A stretch of 64,000 nt of DNA from Pseudoduganella rivuli (GTDB taxonomy: Bacteria; Pseudomonadota; Gammaproteobacteria; Burkholderiales; Burkholderiaceae_D). The notes below the pieces were generated by a model that worked only from the letters and a program-made list of their open reading frames with translations, was not told the origin of the DNA and did no database searches. The stretch is taken from positions 363,076 to 427,075 of the forward strand of contig NZ_WKJJ01000004.1 of the NCBI RefSeq assembly GCF_009674485.1, read 5' to 3'. This document shows, piece after piece, positions 26,950 through 37,421 of the stretch. The position numbers and the translations under genes were made by a program. Numbering within the stretch: position 1 is the first letter of the stretch; each line of letters opens with the position of its first letter.

Positions 26950-28662
26950 ATGATGATGACTATTCGAAAAACCGCCATGGCGGCGGCCCTGCTGTGCGCC
27001 GCTTCCGCCCAGGCGATCGAGATCAAGGGCGAGACGGTCAGCGGCAATTTCGATTCCACGGTGTCCGCCGGCATCGGCGTGCGCGCCGGCAACCCGGCCT
27101 GTTCCGCCGTGATCGGCAGCTTTGCCGGCAGCTCGTCGCCGATGCAGCCCACCGGACCGGGCGCGCCGGCCGGTTGCGCCGACGTGTTCAGTTCCTACAA
27201 TGACCAGGGCAACCTGAATTACGGGAAGCACGACCGTTTTACGACGTACCTGAAAGGGACGCACGAGTTGCTGCTGAACTTCCCGGAAGACGTGAAATTC
27301 ATGGGCCGTGTCAGCTGGCTGCGCGATTTTTCGGCCACCCGCACCACCGGCATCGCCAGCGGCGCGGGGACGCCGGCGCCGTTCGGCGACGATGCGCGCG
27401 ACGACCTGCGCCAGAAAGTGCGCCTGCTGGACCTGTGGGTGTCCAAGTCATTCACGGCCGGCGACGAGCGCGTGCGGGTCCGCTTGGGCAACCAGGTGGT
27501 GAACTGGGGCGAAAGCCTGTTCCTGCCGGGCGGCATGAACCAGACCAACGCCGTGGACCTGATGCGCCTGGCCCAGCCGGGTACGCAATTGAAGGAAGCC
27601 GTACTGCCGGCGCCGATGCTCAATGTCGCGTCGGGGCTGGGCCATGGCCTGTCGCTGGAAGCCTACGTGCAGCAGGGATGGAACGGCAATTACTTCCCGC
27701 CGGTTGGCAGTTACTGGTCGACCGCGGCGGTGGGCAAGAGTTCTGCCGATTACGGTGTGCCGGTCAACGGCAATCCCCGCAACAGCGGCCAGTATGGCGC
27801 CGCGCTGCGCTACCAGCCGGAAGGCACGTCGCTGAACCTCGGCCTGTATGCGATCAACTACCACGACAAGTCGCCCGTGCTGGTGACGTCGGGCACGTCC
27901 GGCAGCGGATTTGCCTACCGGTACCTGGAAGACCGTAAATTGCTGGGCGTATCCGCCAATTTCCCGCTGGGGAACTGGGCGATCGGCTCCGAAGTGAGCT
28001 ACCGTCCGCGCGACGCGGTGGCGCTGAACACATCGGCGCCGGGACTGGCCGACAATGCATTGACGCCGGCCTTTGGCGTGCGCGCCTGCCTGGCCAACGG
28101 CAATTGCTACGTGGAGCAAAAGAAGGTGCAGGCGCATTTGACGGGCTTGCTGAGCCTGACGCCGGGCGACCATGGCGCGTTGCTCGATTTGCTGGGCGCC
28201 AGCACGGGCACGCTGCTGGCCGAAGCGGTATTGATCCGCTATCCGGACTTGCGCCGGACTTACCAGGGCGTGCCGGTGGCGGCGGGCGGCTGGGGCTGGG
28301 GCTATGACACGACGGCCAATGCCGACGCCACCGGCCCCGGCGTGCCTGCCGCCGTGGGCAGCCGCACGTCGTACGGCTACAACTTCGACTTCAGCTGGGT
28401 CTATGACGGTACCGTGATCCCGGGCTGGCAAGTGGTGCCGGAAGTGTACTTCTTCCATGCGGTCAAAGGCCGCACGCCCAACATGATGGCAACGTTCATG
28501 CAGGGCGCGAAGTCCGCCAACTTCGTGGTGGGCTTCATCAAGAACCCGGCCACGTGGCAGGTCAGCATCAACTATGCGCGGTTCTGGGGCGGCTCGTCCG
28601 TGTTTGACCAGCCGCTGCGCGACCGCAGTTTCATTGGCGCCACGGTGTCGCGCAACTTCTGA
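26950..28662 (+). CDS. DUF1302 outer-membrane barrel protein
   Basis: A 570-aa protein with a signal peptide ending AQA-IE near residue 22. Alternating amphipathic strands run to a final aromatic residue (FIGATVSRNF), as for outer-membrane barrels. Family motifs include RLGNQVVNWGESLFLPGGMNQTNAVDLMRL. The likely role is the outer-membrane channel of the DUF1329/DUF1302/RND export or import system. Substrate unknown. Confidence 0.87.
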   Translation: MMMTIRKTAMAAALLCAASAQAIEIKGETVSGNFDSTVSAGIGVRAGNPACSAVIGSFAGSSSPMQPTGPGAPAGCADVFSSYNDQGNLNYGKHDRFTTYLKGTHELLLNFPEDVKFMGRVSWLRDFSATRTTGIASGAGTPAPFGDDARDDLRQKVRLLDLWVSKSFTAGDERVRVRLGNQVVNWGESLFLPGGMNQTNAVDLMRLAQPGTQLKEAVLPAPMLNVASGLGHGLSLEAYVQQGWNGNYFPPVGSYWSTAAVGKSSADYGVPVNGNPRNSGQYGAALRYQPEGTSLNLGLYAINYHDKSPVLVTSGTSGSGFAYRYLEDRKLLGVSANFPLGNWAIGSEVSYRPRDAVALNTSAPGLADNALTPAFGVRACLANGNCYVEQKKVQAHLTGLLSLTPGDHGALLDLLGASTGTLLAEAVLIRYPDLRRTYQGVPVAAGGWGWGYDTTANADATGPGVPAAVGSRTSYGYNFDFSWVYDGTVIPGWQVVPEVYFFHAVKGRTPNMMATFMQGAKSANFVVGFIKNPATWQVSINYARFWGGSSVFDQPLRDRSFIGATVSRNF

Positions 28663-28673
28663 AGGGTGGCGGT

Positions 28674-31037
28674 ATGAAGCGATTCTTTTCCTTGCGCACC
28701 ATCGAAGAGCTGGTGTTTCGCTGGCGGTTGCCGATCCTGGCGGCGCTGCTGCTGTTGACGGCGGCCATGGGGTGGTTCGCATGGCAATTGCGGATGGATG
28801 CCGGCTTTGAAAAACAAATGCCGGCCAGCCACGAGTATGTGCAAACGTTCCAGCAATACCGCAACGACGTGCTGGGAGCCAACCGCCTGAACGTGGTGCT
28901 GAAGGCGCGCAAGGGTTCGATCTGGACCAAAGCGGGCCTGGCGCGGCTGAACGACGTCACGCAAGCCGTGATGTTCCTGCCGAACATTAACCGGCTTGGG
29001 GTGCAGTCGCTGTGGACGCCGAACACTTACGTCAACGAAATCACCGAGGAAGGCTTCCGCGCCGACCCGGTGATTCCGGGGACGGTGACGCCGGCCAGCC
29101 TGGATGCGGCCACTATCGCGCAGGTGAAACAAGCCGCGCTCAATGGCGGCTTTGTCGGCACGCTGGTGTCGAAAGGCCAGGACAGCGCCATGGTGGTGGC
29201 GGAAATCAGCGAATTCGACGCGCAGGGTAACAAGGTCGATTACGTCGCGTATAACCGCTTGCTGGAGCAGCAAGTCCGCATGAAGTTCGAAGATGCGGAC
29301 TTCGAGGTGCAGATCATCGGCTTTGCCAAGCAGATCGGCGACGTGGCCGACGGGGCGGCCGGCGTCGTGCAATTCTGCATCGTCGCGCTGATCCTCACAA
29401 CGCTGGCCGTGTACTGGTATTGCCGTTCGGTTCCGTTCACGCTGTTGCCCGTATGCTGTTCGCTGGTGTCGCTGGTCTGGCAATTCGGTACGCTGCGCCT
29501 GATGGGTTATGGACTCGACCCGCTGGCCGTGCTGGTGCCGTTCCTCGTGTTTGCCATCGGCGTGTCCCATGGCGTGCAGCAGATTAACTACATCATACGG
29601 GGCATCGCGGCCGGCCATGACTGCGAACACGCGGCCAAGGCCAGTTTCAGGGGCTTGCTGGTGCCGGGCGTGCTGGCGCTGCTGACGGCGTTCGTCTCAT
29701 TCGTGACCCTGGTGCTGATCCCGATCCCCATGGTGAAGGAACTGGCCATCACGGCGTCGATCGGCGTCGCGTACAAGATCGTCACGAACCTGGTGATGCT
29801 GCCGCTGGCCGCGTCGTTGCTGAAGGTCGGCCCCCGGTATGCGCGCCACGCCATGCATTTGCAGCAGGAGCGGGGCCACTGGCTGCGGCCATTGTCGCGC
29901 GCCGCGCAGCCCCGCGCGGCGGCCGGGATTGCCGTGGCGACGCTGGCGCTGCTGGCGTGGGCGGCCTGGTTCAGCCACGACCGGCTGGTCGGGACCTTGC
30001 AGCCGGGCGCGCCGGAATTGCGCGCCGACGCCCGCTACAACCTGGACGCGAAGTCGATCGCCGACAATTACGCCACGGGCCTGGACTGGCTGACGGTGGT
30101 ATTGGAAACACCCGCCAATTCCTGCGAACAGGTGCAGTTCGGGCGCTACCAGGATGGTTTCGATACGGCCATGCGCAGCGTACCGGGCGTGATGTCGGTC
30201 AGTTCCTTCGCGGGACAGCTGAAGGTGTACAACGAGGGTTATAACGAAGGCAACCCCAGGATGTTCACGGTGCCGCTCGATCCCGCCAACTATGCGGCGC
30301 TAGGGGTCGAAGTAGGGCGCGTGCGCGGCTATGTCGGCAAGGATTGCGCCATGCTGGCCAGCCACCTGTACCTGTCGGACCACAAGGCCGCCACCATCAA
30401 CGGCGTGATTGCGGCAGTGCGGGCCTACCGCGACGCGCACAAGCTGCCCGGCCTGAAGATCCGCCTGGCGGCAGGCAATGCCGGTGTGCTGGCGGCGGTC
30501 AACGATGAAGTCGAGAAGTCCGAGTTGCCGATGATGTTGTATGTCTATGGCGCGATTGTCGTTCTCGTGTTTGCCGTGTACCGCGATTTGCGCGCCGTGG
30601 TGGCGTGCTGCCTGCCGCTGACGGTGGCGACCTTCATCGGCTACGCCTTCATGAAGGAGTTGCAGATCGGCCTGACGGTGGCGACCCTGCCCGTGATGGT
30701 GCTGGCGGTCGGCATCGGCGTCGATTATGCGTTTTACATCTATAGCCGGCTGCAAATGCACCTGGCCCACGGCGAACCGATTGCCGTGGCGCTGGAAAAA
30801 TCCATTCAGGAAGTCGGCATCGCCACCATCTTCACGGCCATTACGCTGGCCATCGGCGTGGCGACCTGGTCGTTCTCCGCGCTGAAGTTCCAGGCCGATA
30901 TGGGCAAGCTGCTGGCCTTCATGTTTATCGTCAACCTGGTGATGGCGATGACGGCGTTGCCCGCTTTTGCCGTGCTGCTGGAACGCATGTTCCCGCGCAA
31001 GGCGCCCGTGAAACTCAGCGCCGCGCTGCAACACTGA
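28674..31037 (+). CDS. RND-superfamily transporter (MMPL type)
   Basis: A 787-aa inner-membrane protein with the 12-helix RND layout. Helix 1 is near 18-38, then comes a large periplasmic loop. Next is a helix bundle with VPFLVFAIGVSHGVQQINYI, a second loop, and a second bundle with VMVLAVGIGVDYAFYIYSRLQ. The paired GVSHG and GVDYA motifs are the usual proton-relay region of the hydrophobe/MMPL branch. Two accessory envelope genes precede it and a YCF48-like gene follows. No membrane-fusion protein is present. Confidence 0.9.
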   Translation: MKRFFSLRTIEELVFRWRLPILAALLLLTAAMGWFAWQLRMDAGFEKQMPASHEYVQTFQQYRNDVLGANRLNVVLKARKGSIWTKAGLARLNDVTQAVMFLPNINRLGVQSLWTPNTYVNEITEEGFRADPVIPGTVTPASLDAATIAQVKQAALNGGFVGTLVSKGQDSAMVVAEISEFDAQGNKVDYVAYNRLLEQQVRMKFEDADFEVQIIGFAKQIGDVADGAAGVVQFCIVALILTTLAVYWYCRSVPFTLLPVCCSLVSLVWQFGTLRLMGYGLDPLAVLVPFLVFAIGVSHGVQQINYIIRGIAAGHDCEHAAKASFRGLLVPGVLALLTAFVSFVTLVLIPIPMVKELAITASIGVAYKIVTNLVMLPLAASLLKVGPRYARHAMHLQQERGHWLRPLSRAAQPRAAAGIAVATLALLAWAAWFSHDRLVGTLQPGAPELRADARYNLDAKSIADNYATGLDWLTVVLETPANSCEQVQFGRYQDGFDTAMRSVPGVMSVSSFAGQLKVYNEGYNEGNPRMFTVPLDPANYAALGVEVGRVRGYVGKDCAMLASHLYLSDHKAATINGVIAAVRAYRDAHKLPGLKIRLAAGNAGVLAAVNDEVEKSELPMMLYVYGAIVVLVFAVYRDLRAVVACCLPLTVATFIGYAFMKELQIGLTVATLPVMVLAVGIGVDYAFYIYSRLQMHLAHGEPIAVALEKSIQEVGIATIFTAITLAIGVATWSFSALKFQADMGKLLAFMFIVNLVMAMTALPAFAVLLERMFPRKAPVKLSAALQH

Positions 31038-31050
31038 AAGGAATATGACG

Positions 31051-31992
31051 ATGAAAACCTTGAAACTGGCGGCGCTGGCGCCCCTGTTGGTGACGATGCT
31101 GGCGTCGTCCAACGCGGCCGCGCTCCAGCCGGCGCGCGCCGACGCCCATGCGGCGCAGGCCATGATGCTCGACGCCACGCGGGCGGGCCGGCGCATCGTG
31201 GCCGTGGGCGAACATGGCTATGTGCTGATGTCGGACGATGACGGCGCGACGCAGCGCCAGGCGCGTGCCGTCCCGGCCGACATGACGCTGACGGCGGTCT
31301 CGTTTGCCGATGCGCGCCATGGCTGGGCCGTCGGCCATGGCGGCGTCATCGTGCACACGGCCGATGGCGGCGAAACGTGGTCGCTGCAGCGCCAGGACGC
31401 GGCGGCGGACCAGCCGCTGCTGACGGTGTATTTCCGTGACGCGCAGCATGGCTGGGCGGCGGGACTGTGGTCGCTGCTGCTGGCCACCAGCGATGGCGGC
31501 AAGACGTGGCGGCAGGTGGCGCTGCCGCCGCAGGACGGCGGCAAGCGCGCCGACTTGAACTTGCTGAAAATCTTTCCGTCGCAGGGCGGCCAGCTGTTCA
31601 TCGCGGCCGAACGGGGCATGGTGTTGCGCAGCCGGGATGATGGCGCGTCGTGGCAATACCTGGCGACCGGCAGCAAGGCGTCGCTGTGGAGCGGTACGGC
31701 GGCCGGCGGCCACACGTTGCTGGTGGCGGGACTGGGCGGACGCATGCTGCGCAGCACCGACGATGGCGCCAGCTGGGCCGTGGTGGATGCGGGCACCGCC
31801 GGCTCCATCACACAATTGCAAGCCGACGCCGGCAGCGTCTGGGCCAGTTCGCTCGACGGCAGGTTGCTGCGCAGCGCCGATGACGGCCGCACATGGGAAA
31901 CCGTCGGCGCCGCCGGCGAACCACTGACGGCCATCGCCGCGCGCACGGGTGGCGCCTACCTGCGGTACACGCGGCGCGGGCTGGCGAAATGA
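31051..31992 (+). CDS. YCF48/BNR-repeat beta-propeller protein
   Basis: A 313-aa secreted protein. The start at 31051 is chosen because AAAGGA lies 8 bp upstream, whereas the in-frame ATG at 31045 is too close to it. After a signal peptide (about 1-25) come repeated blades of the type [40 protein letters not shown], and [15 protein letters not shown]48-like proteins accompany DUF1302/DUF1329/RND clusters and probably assist assembly. It overlaps the chemoreceptor gene by ATGA. Confidence 0.85.
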   Translation: MKTLKLAALAPLLVTMLASSNAAALQPARADAHAAQAMMLDATRAGRRIVAVGEHGYVLMSDDDGATQRQARAVPADMTLTAVSFADARHGWAVGHGGVIVHTADGGETWSLQRQDAAADQPLLTVYFRDAQHGWAAGLWSLLLATSDGGKTWRQVALPPQDGGKRADLNLLKIFPSQGGQLFIAAERGMVLRSRDDGASWQYLATGSKASLWSGTAAGGHTLLVAGLGGRMLRSTDDGASWAVVDAGTAGSITQLQADAGSVWASSLDGRLLRSADDGRTWETVGAAGEPLTAIAARTGGAYLRYTRRGLAK

Positions 31993-33578
31993 CGCGGACC
32001 GGTCTGGCAAGCTGGCGTGACGCCGGCATACGCACGCGGTTGCTGGTGTTTTCCTGCATCTTCACGCTGTGCCTGGCGGTGCTGGGCGGACTGGGCATGG
32101 CTGGGGGGCGCCAGGCGTTGCGCAGCATGGAGGCGATCTACCGCAGCGATGCGCGCGCCATCGAACTGCTGGCCGATATCCGCGGCAACATGCTCGACGC
32201 CGTGGTCACGTCGCGCATGATGCTGGGGGCGCCGGAGCGCCGCACGGTGCTGCTGCAGACGGCCAACGGCTTCATTGGCCAGGCGGAACGCAGCCTGGCC
32301 GGCTACCGCGCGATACCCCGTACGGCGGAGCTGGCGGCGCTGGCGGACCGGTATGACACGGCGCTGGCCGCCGCGTTGCAGGAGACAAAACGCCATGCGC
32401 TGGCCGGCAGCACGGGTGACGAAGCCACCGTGGTGGATATTGAAGCCCGTATCGATCCGGTGTGGGATGCTTACATGGCGGCGACGGAAAAGCTGGTGGC
32501 GGCGCACAAGCTGCTGGCGGAAGGGCGTTACCAGGACAGCGTGCGCTTCTTCGACTGGCTGACGGCGCTGACCGCCGCCTGCATTGCGGCAGGGGTGGCG
32601 CTGGCGGCTTGGCTGCACCGCAACTTTGTCCGGTCGCTGCTGGTACCGCTGGAGGCGGCGGTCGGCAATTGCGAACGTATCGCCGCGGGCGACTTGCGGG
32701 CCCGGCTTCCTGCGGCTACCGGGCGGCATGAAGTGGGGCGGCTGGTGTCGGCATTCAGCATCATGCAGCGCGACTTGTCGCATACGGTATCGGCCGTCAA
32801 GGACGGCGCGCGGGAGGTCAGCGACGCCACCCGCGGCATTGCCGGCAGCGCACTGGAACTGTCGTCGCGCTCCGAGCGGCAGGCCGCCGCGCTGCACGGC
32901 GCGGCCGAACACGTGCAAGCCATCGCGGAAAGCGCGTTGCGCAATGCGGCCAGCGCCGCCGAAGTGCAGGCGCTGGCGCGCCAGGCGGGCGCGGTGGCGG
33001 AAGAGGGCAGCCACGCGGTGGCGCGGGTGGTGTCCACCATGGCGCAAATACAGGGAACGGCGCGCCAGGTGGGAGAAATCGTCACGGTGATCGAGTCCAT
33101 TGCTTTCCAGACCAATATCCTGGCGCTCAACGCGGCCGTGGAAGCGGCGCGGGCCGGCGAGCATGGACGGGGCTTCGCCGTGGTGGCCGGCGAAGTGCGG
33201 GAACTGGCGCAGCGCTCGGCGTCCGCCGCGCGCGATATCGGCCAGTTGCTGGGGCGCTCGGCGCGCGAAGTCTCGGCCGGTTCCGCCATTGCCAACGACG
33301 CGGGCGCCACGATGGCGCGCATGCTGGCGTCGGTCAGGCAGGTGGCCGGCATCGTTGGCGCCATAGCCGGCGCGTCGCAAAGCCAGTCAGCCGGCATTGC
33401 CAGCCTCAGTCTCGCGGTGGCCGACATGGAAGACGCCACGCACTGCAACGCGGCGCTGGCGGAACAGGTGGGCGCGGCTGCCGGCGTGCTGGCCGAACAG
33501 GCCGATGGCCTGGCGGCGGCCGTGTCGGTGTTCCAGCCGATGACCTCGCAGCCGCGCGATGCGTTGCGGCTCGGCTGA
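31989..33578 (+). CDS. Methyl-accepting chemotaxis protein
   Basis: A 529-aa chemoreceptor. First membrane helix at about 17-38, a periplasmic four-helix-bundle sensor (about 40-190), a second helix near 195-215, then a HAMP domain. The cytoplasmic coiled coil carries the hairpin motif [37 protein letters not shown]. The C-terminus lacks an NWETF-type tether. Translation starts within the stop of the YCF48 gene. The receptor is therefore made with the amine-oxidation/transport unit and may steer cells to its substrate. Confidence 0.9.
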   Translation: MTRTGLASWRDAGIRTRLLVFSCIFTLCLAVLGGLGMAGGRQALRSMEAIYRSDARAIELLADIRGNMLDAVVTSRMMLGAPERRTVLLQTANGFIGQAERSLAGYRAIPRTAELAALADRYDTALAAALQETKRHALAGSTGDEATVVDIEARIDPVWDAYMAATEKLVAAHKLLAEGRYQDSVRFFDWLTALTAACIAAGVALAAWLHRNFVRSLLVPLEAAVGNCERIAAGDLRARLPAATGRHEVGRLVSAFSIMQRDLSHTVSAVKDGAREVSDATRGIAGSALELSSRSERQAAALHGAAEHVQAIAESALRNAASAAEVQALARQAGAVAEEGSHAVARVVSTMAQIQGTARQVGEIVTVIESIAFQTNILALNAAVEAARAGEHGRGFAVVAGEVRELAQRSASAARDIGQLLGRSAREVSAGSAIANDAGATMARMLASVRQVAGIVGAIAGASQSQSAGIASLSLAVADMEDATHCNAALAEQVGAAAGVLAEQADGLAAAVSVFQPMTSQPRDALRLG

Positions 33579-33616
33579 ATTTGGTACACTCCGTCCTTTT
33601 TGCTGCTGGAACTACC

Positions 33617-34423
33617 ATGGCGAACCCGCCCGACCTGCCCGAACTCCGCGCCGTGGCGCTGGAATGCCTGTTGATCAACGACCCCATGGCCAAGGGCGCC
33701 GCTGTCGCCGCCATGAACGATACGGTGCAAGCGGGCGCTTATACGCTCGATACCTGCGCCGCCCTGCAAACGGACGCGGCGATCCCGGGCCGTCCGGCGC
33801 GTCCCGAACTGGTGGCGCCACGCCTGGTGGGGCACCGCTCGATGGCGACCGTCGAAGGGCGCGCCATGCTGGTGCATGCGCTGGCGCATATTGAATTCAA
33901 CGCCGTCAACCTGGCGCTCGATGCGCTGTGGCGTTTCCCGGACATGCCGCAGCAGTATTACCACGACTGGCTGCGCGTGGCGCGGGAAGAGGCGTATCAC
34001 TATTCGTTGTTGTCCGCCCACCTGGAAACGCTGGGTTTCCGCTATGGCGATTTTCCGGCCCACGGCAGCCTGTGGGAAATGGTGGAACGCACCAAAGGGG
34101 ATGTCCTGGCCCGCATGGCGCTGGTGCCCCGTACGCTGGAAGCCCGGGGGCTGGACGCGATCCCGTCGCTGCGCGCAAAGCTGGCGCAGGCCGGCGACCA
34201 GGCGGCTGCCGCCATCCTCGACATTATCTTGCGCGACGAAATCGGCCACGTGGAAATCGGCAACCGCTGGTATTTCCACATGTGCCGCCTGCGCGGCGTG
34301 GCGCCGGCGCCGACGTATGCGGAACTGGTGGAGCAGTACAAGGTGAACCTCAAGGGGCCGTTCAACGTCGATGCGCGCATCGAGGCCGGCTTTACGGAAG
34401 AGGAATTGCGCAGCTTTGTCTAG
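33617..34423 (+). CDS. DUF455 ferritin-like protein
   Basis: A 268-aa protein of the DUF455 family, a ferritin-like helical bundle with likely di-metal ligands. Ligand motifs are HALAHIEFNAVNLALDALW, WLRVAREEAYHYSLLSAHLE and ILRDEIGHVEIGNRW, giving the repeated E/H pairs. The start MANPPDLPELR is taken over a longer frame that runs into the upstream gene. Relatives are distant from the tRNA hydroxylase MiaE. Its reaction is unknown. Confidence 0.87.
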   Translation: MANPPDLPELRAVALECLLINDPMAKGAAVAAMNDTVQAGAYTLDTCAALQTDAAIPGRPARPELVAPRLVGHRSMATVEGRAMLVHALAHIEFNAVNLALDALWRFPDMPQQYYHDWLRVAREEAYHYSLLSAHLETLGFRYGDFPAHGSLWEMVERTKGDVLARMALVPRTLEARGLDAIPSLRAKLAQAGDQAAAAILDIILRDEIGHVEIGNRWYFHMCRLRGVAPAPTYAELVEQYKVNLKGPFNVDARIEAGFTEEELRSFV

Positions 34424-34482
34424 GCGGGGAATCCGGTTATCATCGTGTTTTTGATAGCAACTTTGCAAGGCGGAGGTGCAAC

Positions 34483-35664
34483 ATGGTCGATAAGCGGGTC
34501 GTAGAACCAGCCAAAACAGTGGTCAAGCATGTCAGCGGCGCCGTCAATGAGACGGCGGTGTTACTCAAGCAAAGCGGCCCGCTCGCGCCGGGCAGCGGCC
34601 TGGCCAGCGGCGTGCTGGCGTTTTCGCTGGCGTTTCTCAGCTTGCTGGGTGTGGCGGCGTTTCACTTTCCCCAATACCTGACGACGCCGGAATTGCGGCG
34701 CGAATACGATCCGGACGTCATCCGCCACATCATGTTTGCCGCGCTGGTGATTGCCGGTTCGATCAGCCTGCTCAACGTGCTGTTCAAACGCGAGCGGGCG
34801 CTGAACGCCATCGCAGGGCTGATGGTGATCGGCGCCGTGGCGGCCGGCGGTTCCCACGTGCCGGTCAACGATTTCCCCGACCATACGCCGTACATCGGGC
34901 TGGACTGGTTCATCCTGGATTTACTGGGTTCCACCGTGATTTTCGCGGCAATCGAAAAGCTCTTCCCGCTGTATAAGGGGCAGTTGCTGTTCCGGCGCGA
35001 ATGGCAGACCGACATGGTGCATTTCGCCGTCAACCATTTCATCGTGGGACTGGCGCTGCTGACGGTGAACTTCGCGATCCACCGGCTGTTCGGCTGGATG
35101 GTCAACGATACCGTGCACGGATTCGTGAAAGCCATCCCGTTCATCCCGCAACTGTTGCTGTGTATTTTGGTGGCGGACCTGGTGCAGTACTGGACGCACC
35201 GCAGCTACCACGAAATCCCGTTCCTGTGGCGGTTCCACGCCGTCCACCATTCGGCCAAGACCATGGACTGGCTGGCCGGATCGCGCCAGCACATCCTGGA
35301 ATTGCTGTGCACCCGCGTCGGCGTGCTGGGCGCACTGTACGTGCTTGGCTTCGACAAGGAAGTCATGGACGTCTACATCATCGTGGTCGGTTTCCAGGCC
35401 GTGTTCAACCACGCCAACGTGCACCTGCCATGGGGGCCGCTGAAGTACATCATCGTCACGCCGGACTTCCACCATTGGCACCATTCGTCCGACGACGTGG
35501 CGATCGACCGCAATTACGCCGCCCATTACGCCTTCCTGGACCACCTGTTCGGCACCGCCATCAAGGGCCAGAAAGGCTTCCCGGAAAAGTACGGTGTGCA
35601 GGGCGACTACATGCCGGACGGCTTCATCAACCAACTGCTGTTCCCGTTCCGTTCGCAAAAGTAA
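34483..35664 (+). CDS. Sterol desaturase-family membrane di-iron protein
   Basis: A 393-aa membrane protein with several hydrophobic helices in the first half. All three His clusters of the fatty acid hydroxylase/sterol desaturase family are present: HRSYH and HAVHH around residue 240, and HHWHH near 330. A GGAGG site precedes the ATG. Such bacterial proteins hydroxylate or desaturate lipids, but the substrate is unknown. The last 38 bp overlap the convergent ABC permease gene. Confidence 0.88.
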   Translation: MVDKRVVEPAKTVVKHVSGAVNETAVLLKQSGPLAPGSGLASGVLAFSLAFLSLLGVAAFHFPQYLTTPELRREYDPDVIRHIMFAALVIAGSISLLNVLFKRERALNAIAGLMVIGAVAAGGSHVPVNDFPDHTPYIGLDWFILDLLGSTVIFAAIEKLFPLYKGQLLFRREWQTDMVHFAVNHFIVGLALLTVNFAIHRLFGWMVNDTVHGFVKAIPFIPQLLLCILVADLVQYWTHRSYHEIPFLWRFHAVHHSAKTMDWLAGSRQHILELLCTRVGVLGALYVLGFDKEVMDVYIIVVGFQAVFNHANVHLPWGPLKYIIVTPDFHHWHHSSDDVAIDRNYAAHYAFLDHLFGTAIKGQKGFPEKYGVQGDYMPDGFINQLLFPFRSQK

Positions 35665-37414
35665 GCGCCGGCTGGCGGCGGTCCGCCAGCCGGTACAGGC
35701 CGCGCCACAGCGTGTGGTTCAGCGCCACCACATAGATGCACATGACGGCAATTCCCAGCGCCAGCCGGGGCATGTCGCCGGCGTCCGTCATCTGGCGGAT
35801 ATAGCTGCCCAGGCCGTGCGCCGTCACCGTGGTATCGCCCCAGTTGATGTATTCCGCCACCACGCTGGCGTTCCATGAACCGCCGCAGGCCGTCAGCATG
35901 CCTGTCACGCAGTGCGGCGCCACGGCGGGCAGGTAGACGCCGCGCCAGGTTTGCCAGCGCGTCAGTCCCGCCACCTGTTTTTCCGGCAAGGTCGCCGCGC
36001 CCGCCATCACATTGAACAGGATGTACCACTGGGTACCGGCCACCAGCAGCACGCTGAGCCAGATGTCCGGGTTCAGGCGGAACGTGGCCAGCGCCACGGC
36101 GGCCAGCGGGAACAGCAGGTTCAACGGCAATGCCGCCAGCCACTGCGCCGCCCCCTGCACGATTTTCGTGCGGCGCGGCCGCAGTCCGGCCCAGATCGAG
36201 AACGGCACCCAGAACAGCGACACCAGCGCCACCGGCACCAGCACCCGCAGCAGGGTCAGCAATCCCAGCCACGCGACGTGGGCGGTTTCGCGCCAGCCGC
36301 ATTCCGCTTCGATCAGGGTGGCGCAGGCGGACAACGCCCATGCCGCCGCCACGGCGCAGGCGAATCCGGCGGCCAGCGGCGCGAACTTGCGCAGGTGGCG
36401 CATGGCGGCGCGCGGCGTATTCCGTTGCGTGCCTTCAGCATGGGCTGCATGCTTGCCGGCCCAGCGGGCCGCCGCTTCCCCGGCAGTGGCAGGCGGCTGG
36501 CTGTACCAGCCCGGCATGCCGGCCAGTCCCCGATACAGGCTGCCGGCCAGCACGCGCGTCCAGGCGCCGCGCCGCACCCAGTTCATCAGCCACGTGCGCC
36601 GTTGCGTGGTGTTGCCCTGCATGCGCGACGTCCATGCCAGCAGGGGACGGAACAGCAACTGGTCGTACAGGACGATTCCCGCCAGCATCGCCAGCATGGC
36701 CCAGGCAATGGCGATCATGTCGCGCTGTTCGATGGCGGCGGCAATCCAGGCCCCGATACCCGGCAGGCGGATGTCGCGGCCCGCGACGGTGATGACTTCC
36801 GACGCGACAAGGAAAAACCAGCCGCCCGACATCGACATCATCATGTTCCACAGCAGCGGCTGCGCGCCATGGGGCAATTCGATGCGCCAGAACCGCTGCC
36901 AGCCGTTCATGCGCTGGCGCCGCGCCGCGCGCTGCAAGGCCGGCGGCACGGTGCGGATCGAGTGATACAGGCTGAACGCCATGTTCCACGCCTGGGAGCT
37001 GAAGATCGCAAAGATCGCCGCGCATTCGGCGCCCAACACGCTGCCCGGGAACAGCGCGATGAACGGCGCCACGGCAATCGCCTGGAAGCCCAGCACAGGC
37101 ACCGATTGCAGCACGTCCAGCAGGGGCAGCAGCGCCTTGCCCACGCGCGGATAACGGTTGGCCGCGACGGCAAACGCAAACGTGAACAGCAGCGAACAGC
37201 CCAGCGCGGCAAACATCCGCAGCAAGGTGCGCAGCAGGTAGTACGGCAAATGGTGCGGCGCCAGCGCCACGGGGGCGCTGGAAGCCAGCGGCGCCGCCAT
37301 TTGCACGGCGCCATACATCGCGGCAGCCAGCAACGCCGCCAGCAATGGCAGCAACGCCAGGTCGTAGCGGTTGGGCCGTACGGCCGCCGCCTGAACAGCA
37401 GGATTGAACAGCAT
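35627..37414 (-). CDS. ABC transporter duplicated permease (anion type)
   Basis: A 595-aa protein made of two fused permease halves. Each carries a binding-protein-dependent transport motif (EAA-type loop near residues 180-220 and again near 480-520). This is the layout of the duplicated permease of anion/nitrate/sulfonate-like systems. The start is MLFNPAVQAAA with GGAGG just upstream. No ATPase or binding protein is adjacent on either side, so partners must be elsewhere or lost. It converges on the sterol desaturase with a 38-bp overlap. Confidence 0.8.
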   Translation of the reverse strand: MLFNPAVQAAAVRPNRYDLALLPLLAALLAAAMYGAVQMAAPLASSAPVALAPHHLPYYLLRTLLRMFAALGCSLLFTFAFAVAANRYPRVGKALLPLLDVLQSVPVLGFQAIAVAPFIALFPGSVLGAECAAIFAIFSSQAWNMAFSLYHSIRTVPPALQRAARRQRMNGWQRFWRIELPHGAQPLLWNMMMSMSGGWFFLVASEVITVAGRDIRLPGIGAWIAAAIEQRDMIAIAWAMLAMLAGIVLYDQLLFRPLLAWTSRMQGNTTQRRTWLMNWVRRGAWTRVLAGSLYRGLAGMPGWYSQPPATAGEAAARWAGKHAAHAEGTQRNTPRAAMRHLRKFAPLAAGFACAVAAAWALSACATLIEAECGWRETAHVAWLGLLTLLRVLVPVALVSLFWVPFSIWAGLRPRRTKIVQGAAQWLAALPLNLLFPLAAVALATFRLNPDIWLSVLLVAGTQWYILFNVMAGAATLPEKQVAGLTRWQTWRGVYLPAVAPHCVTGMLTACGGSWNASVVAEYINWGDTTVTAHGLGSYIRQMTDAGDMPRLALGIAVMCIYVVALNHTLWRGLYRLADRRQPALTFANGTGTAVG

Positions 37415-37421
37415 GAGACCT

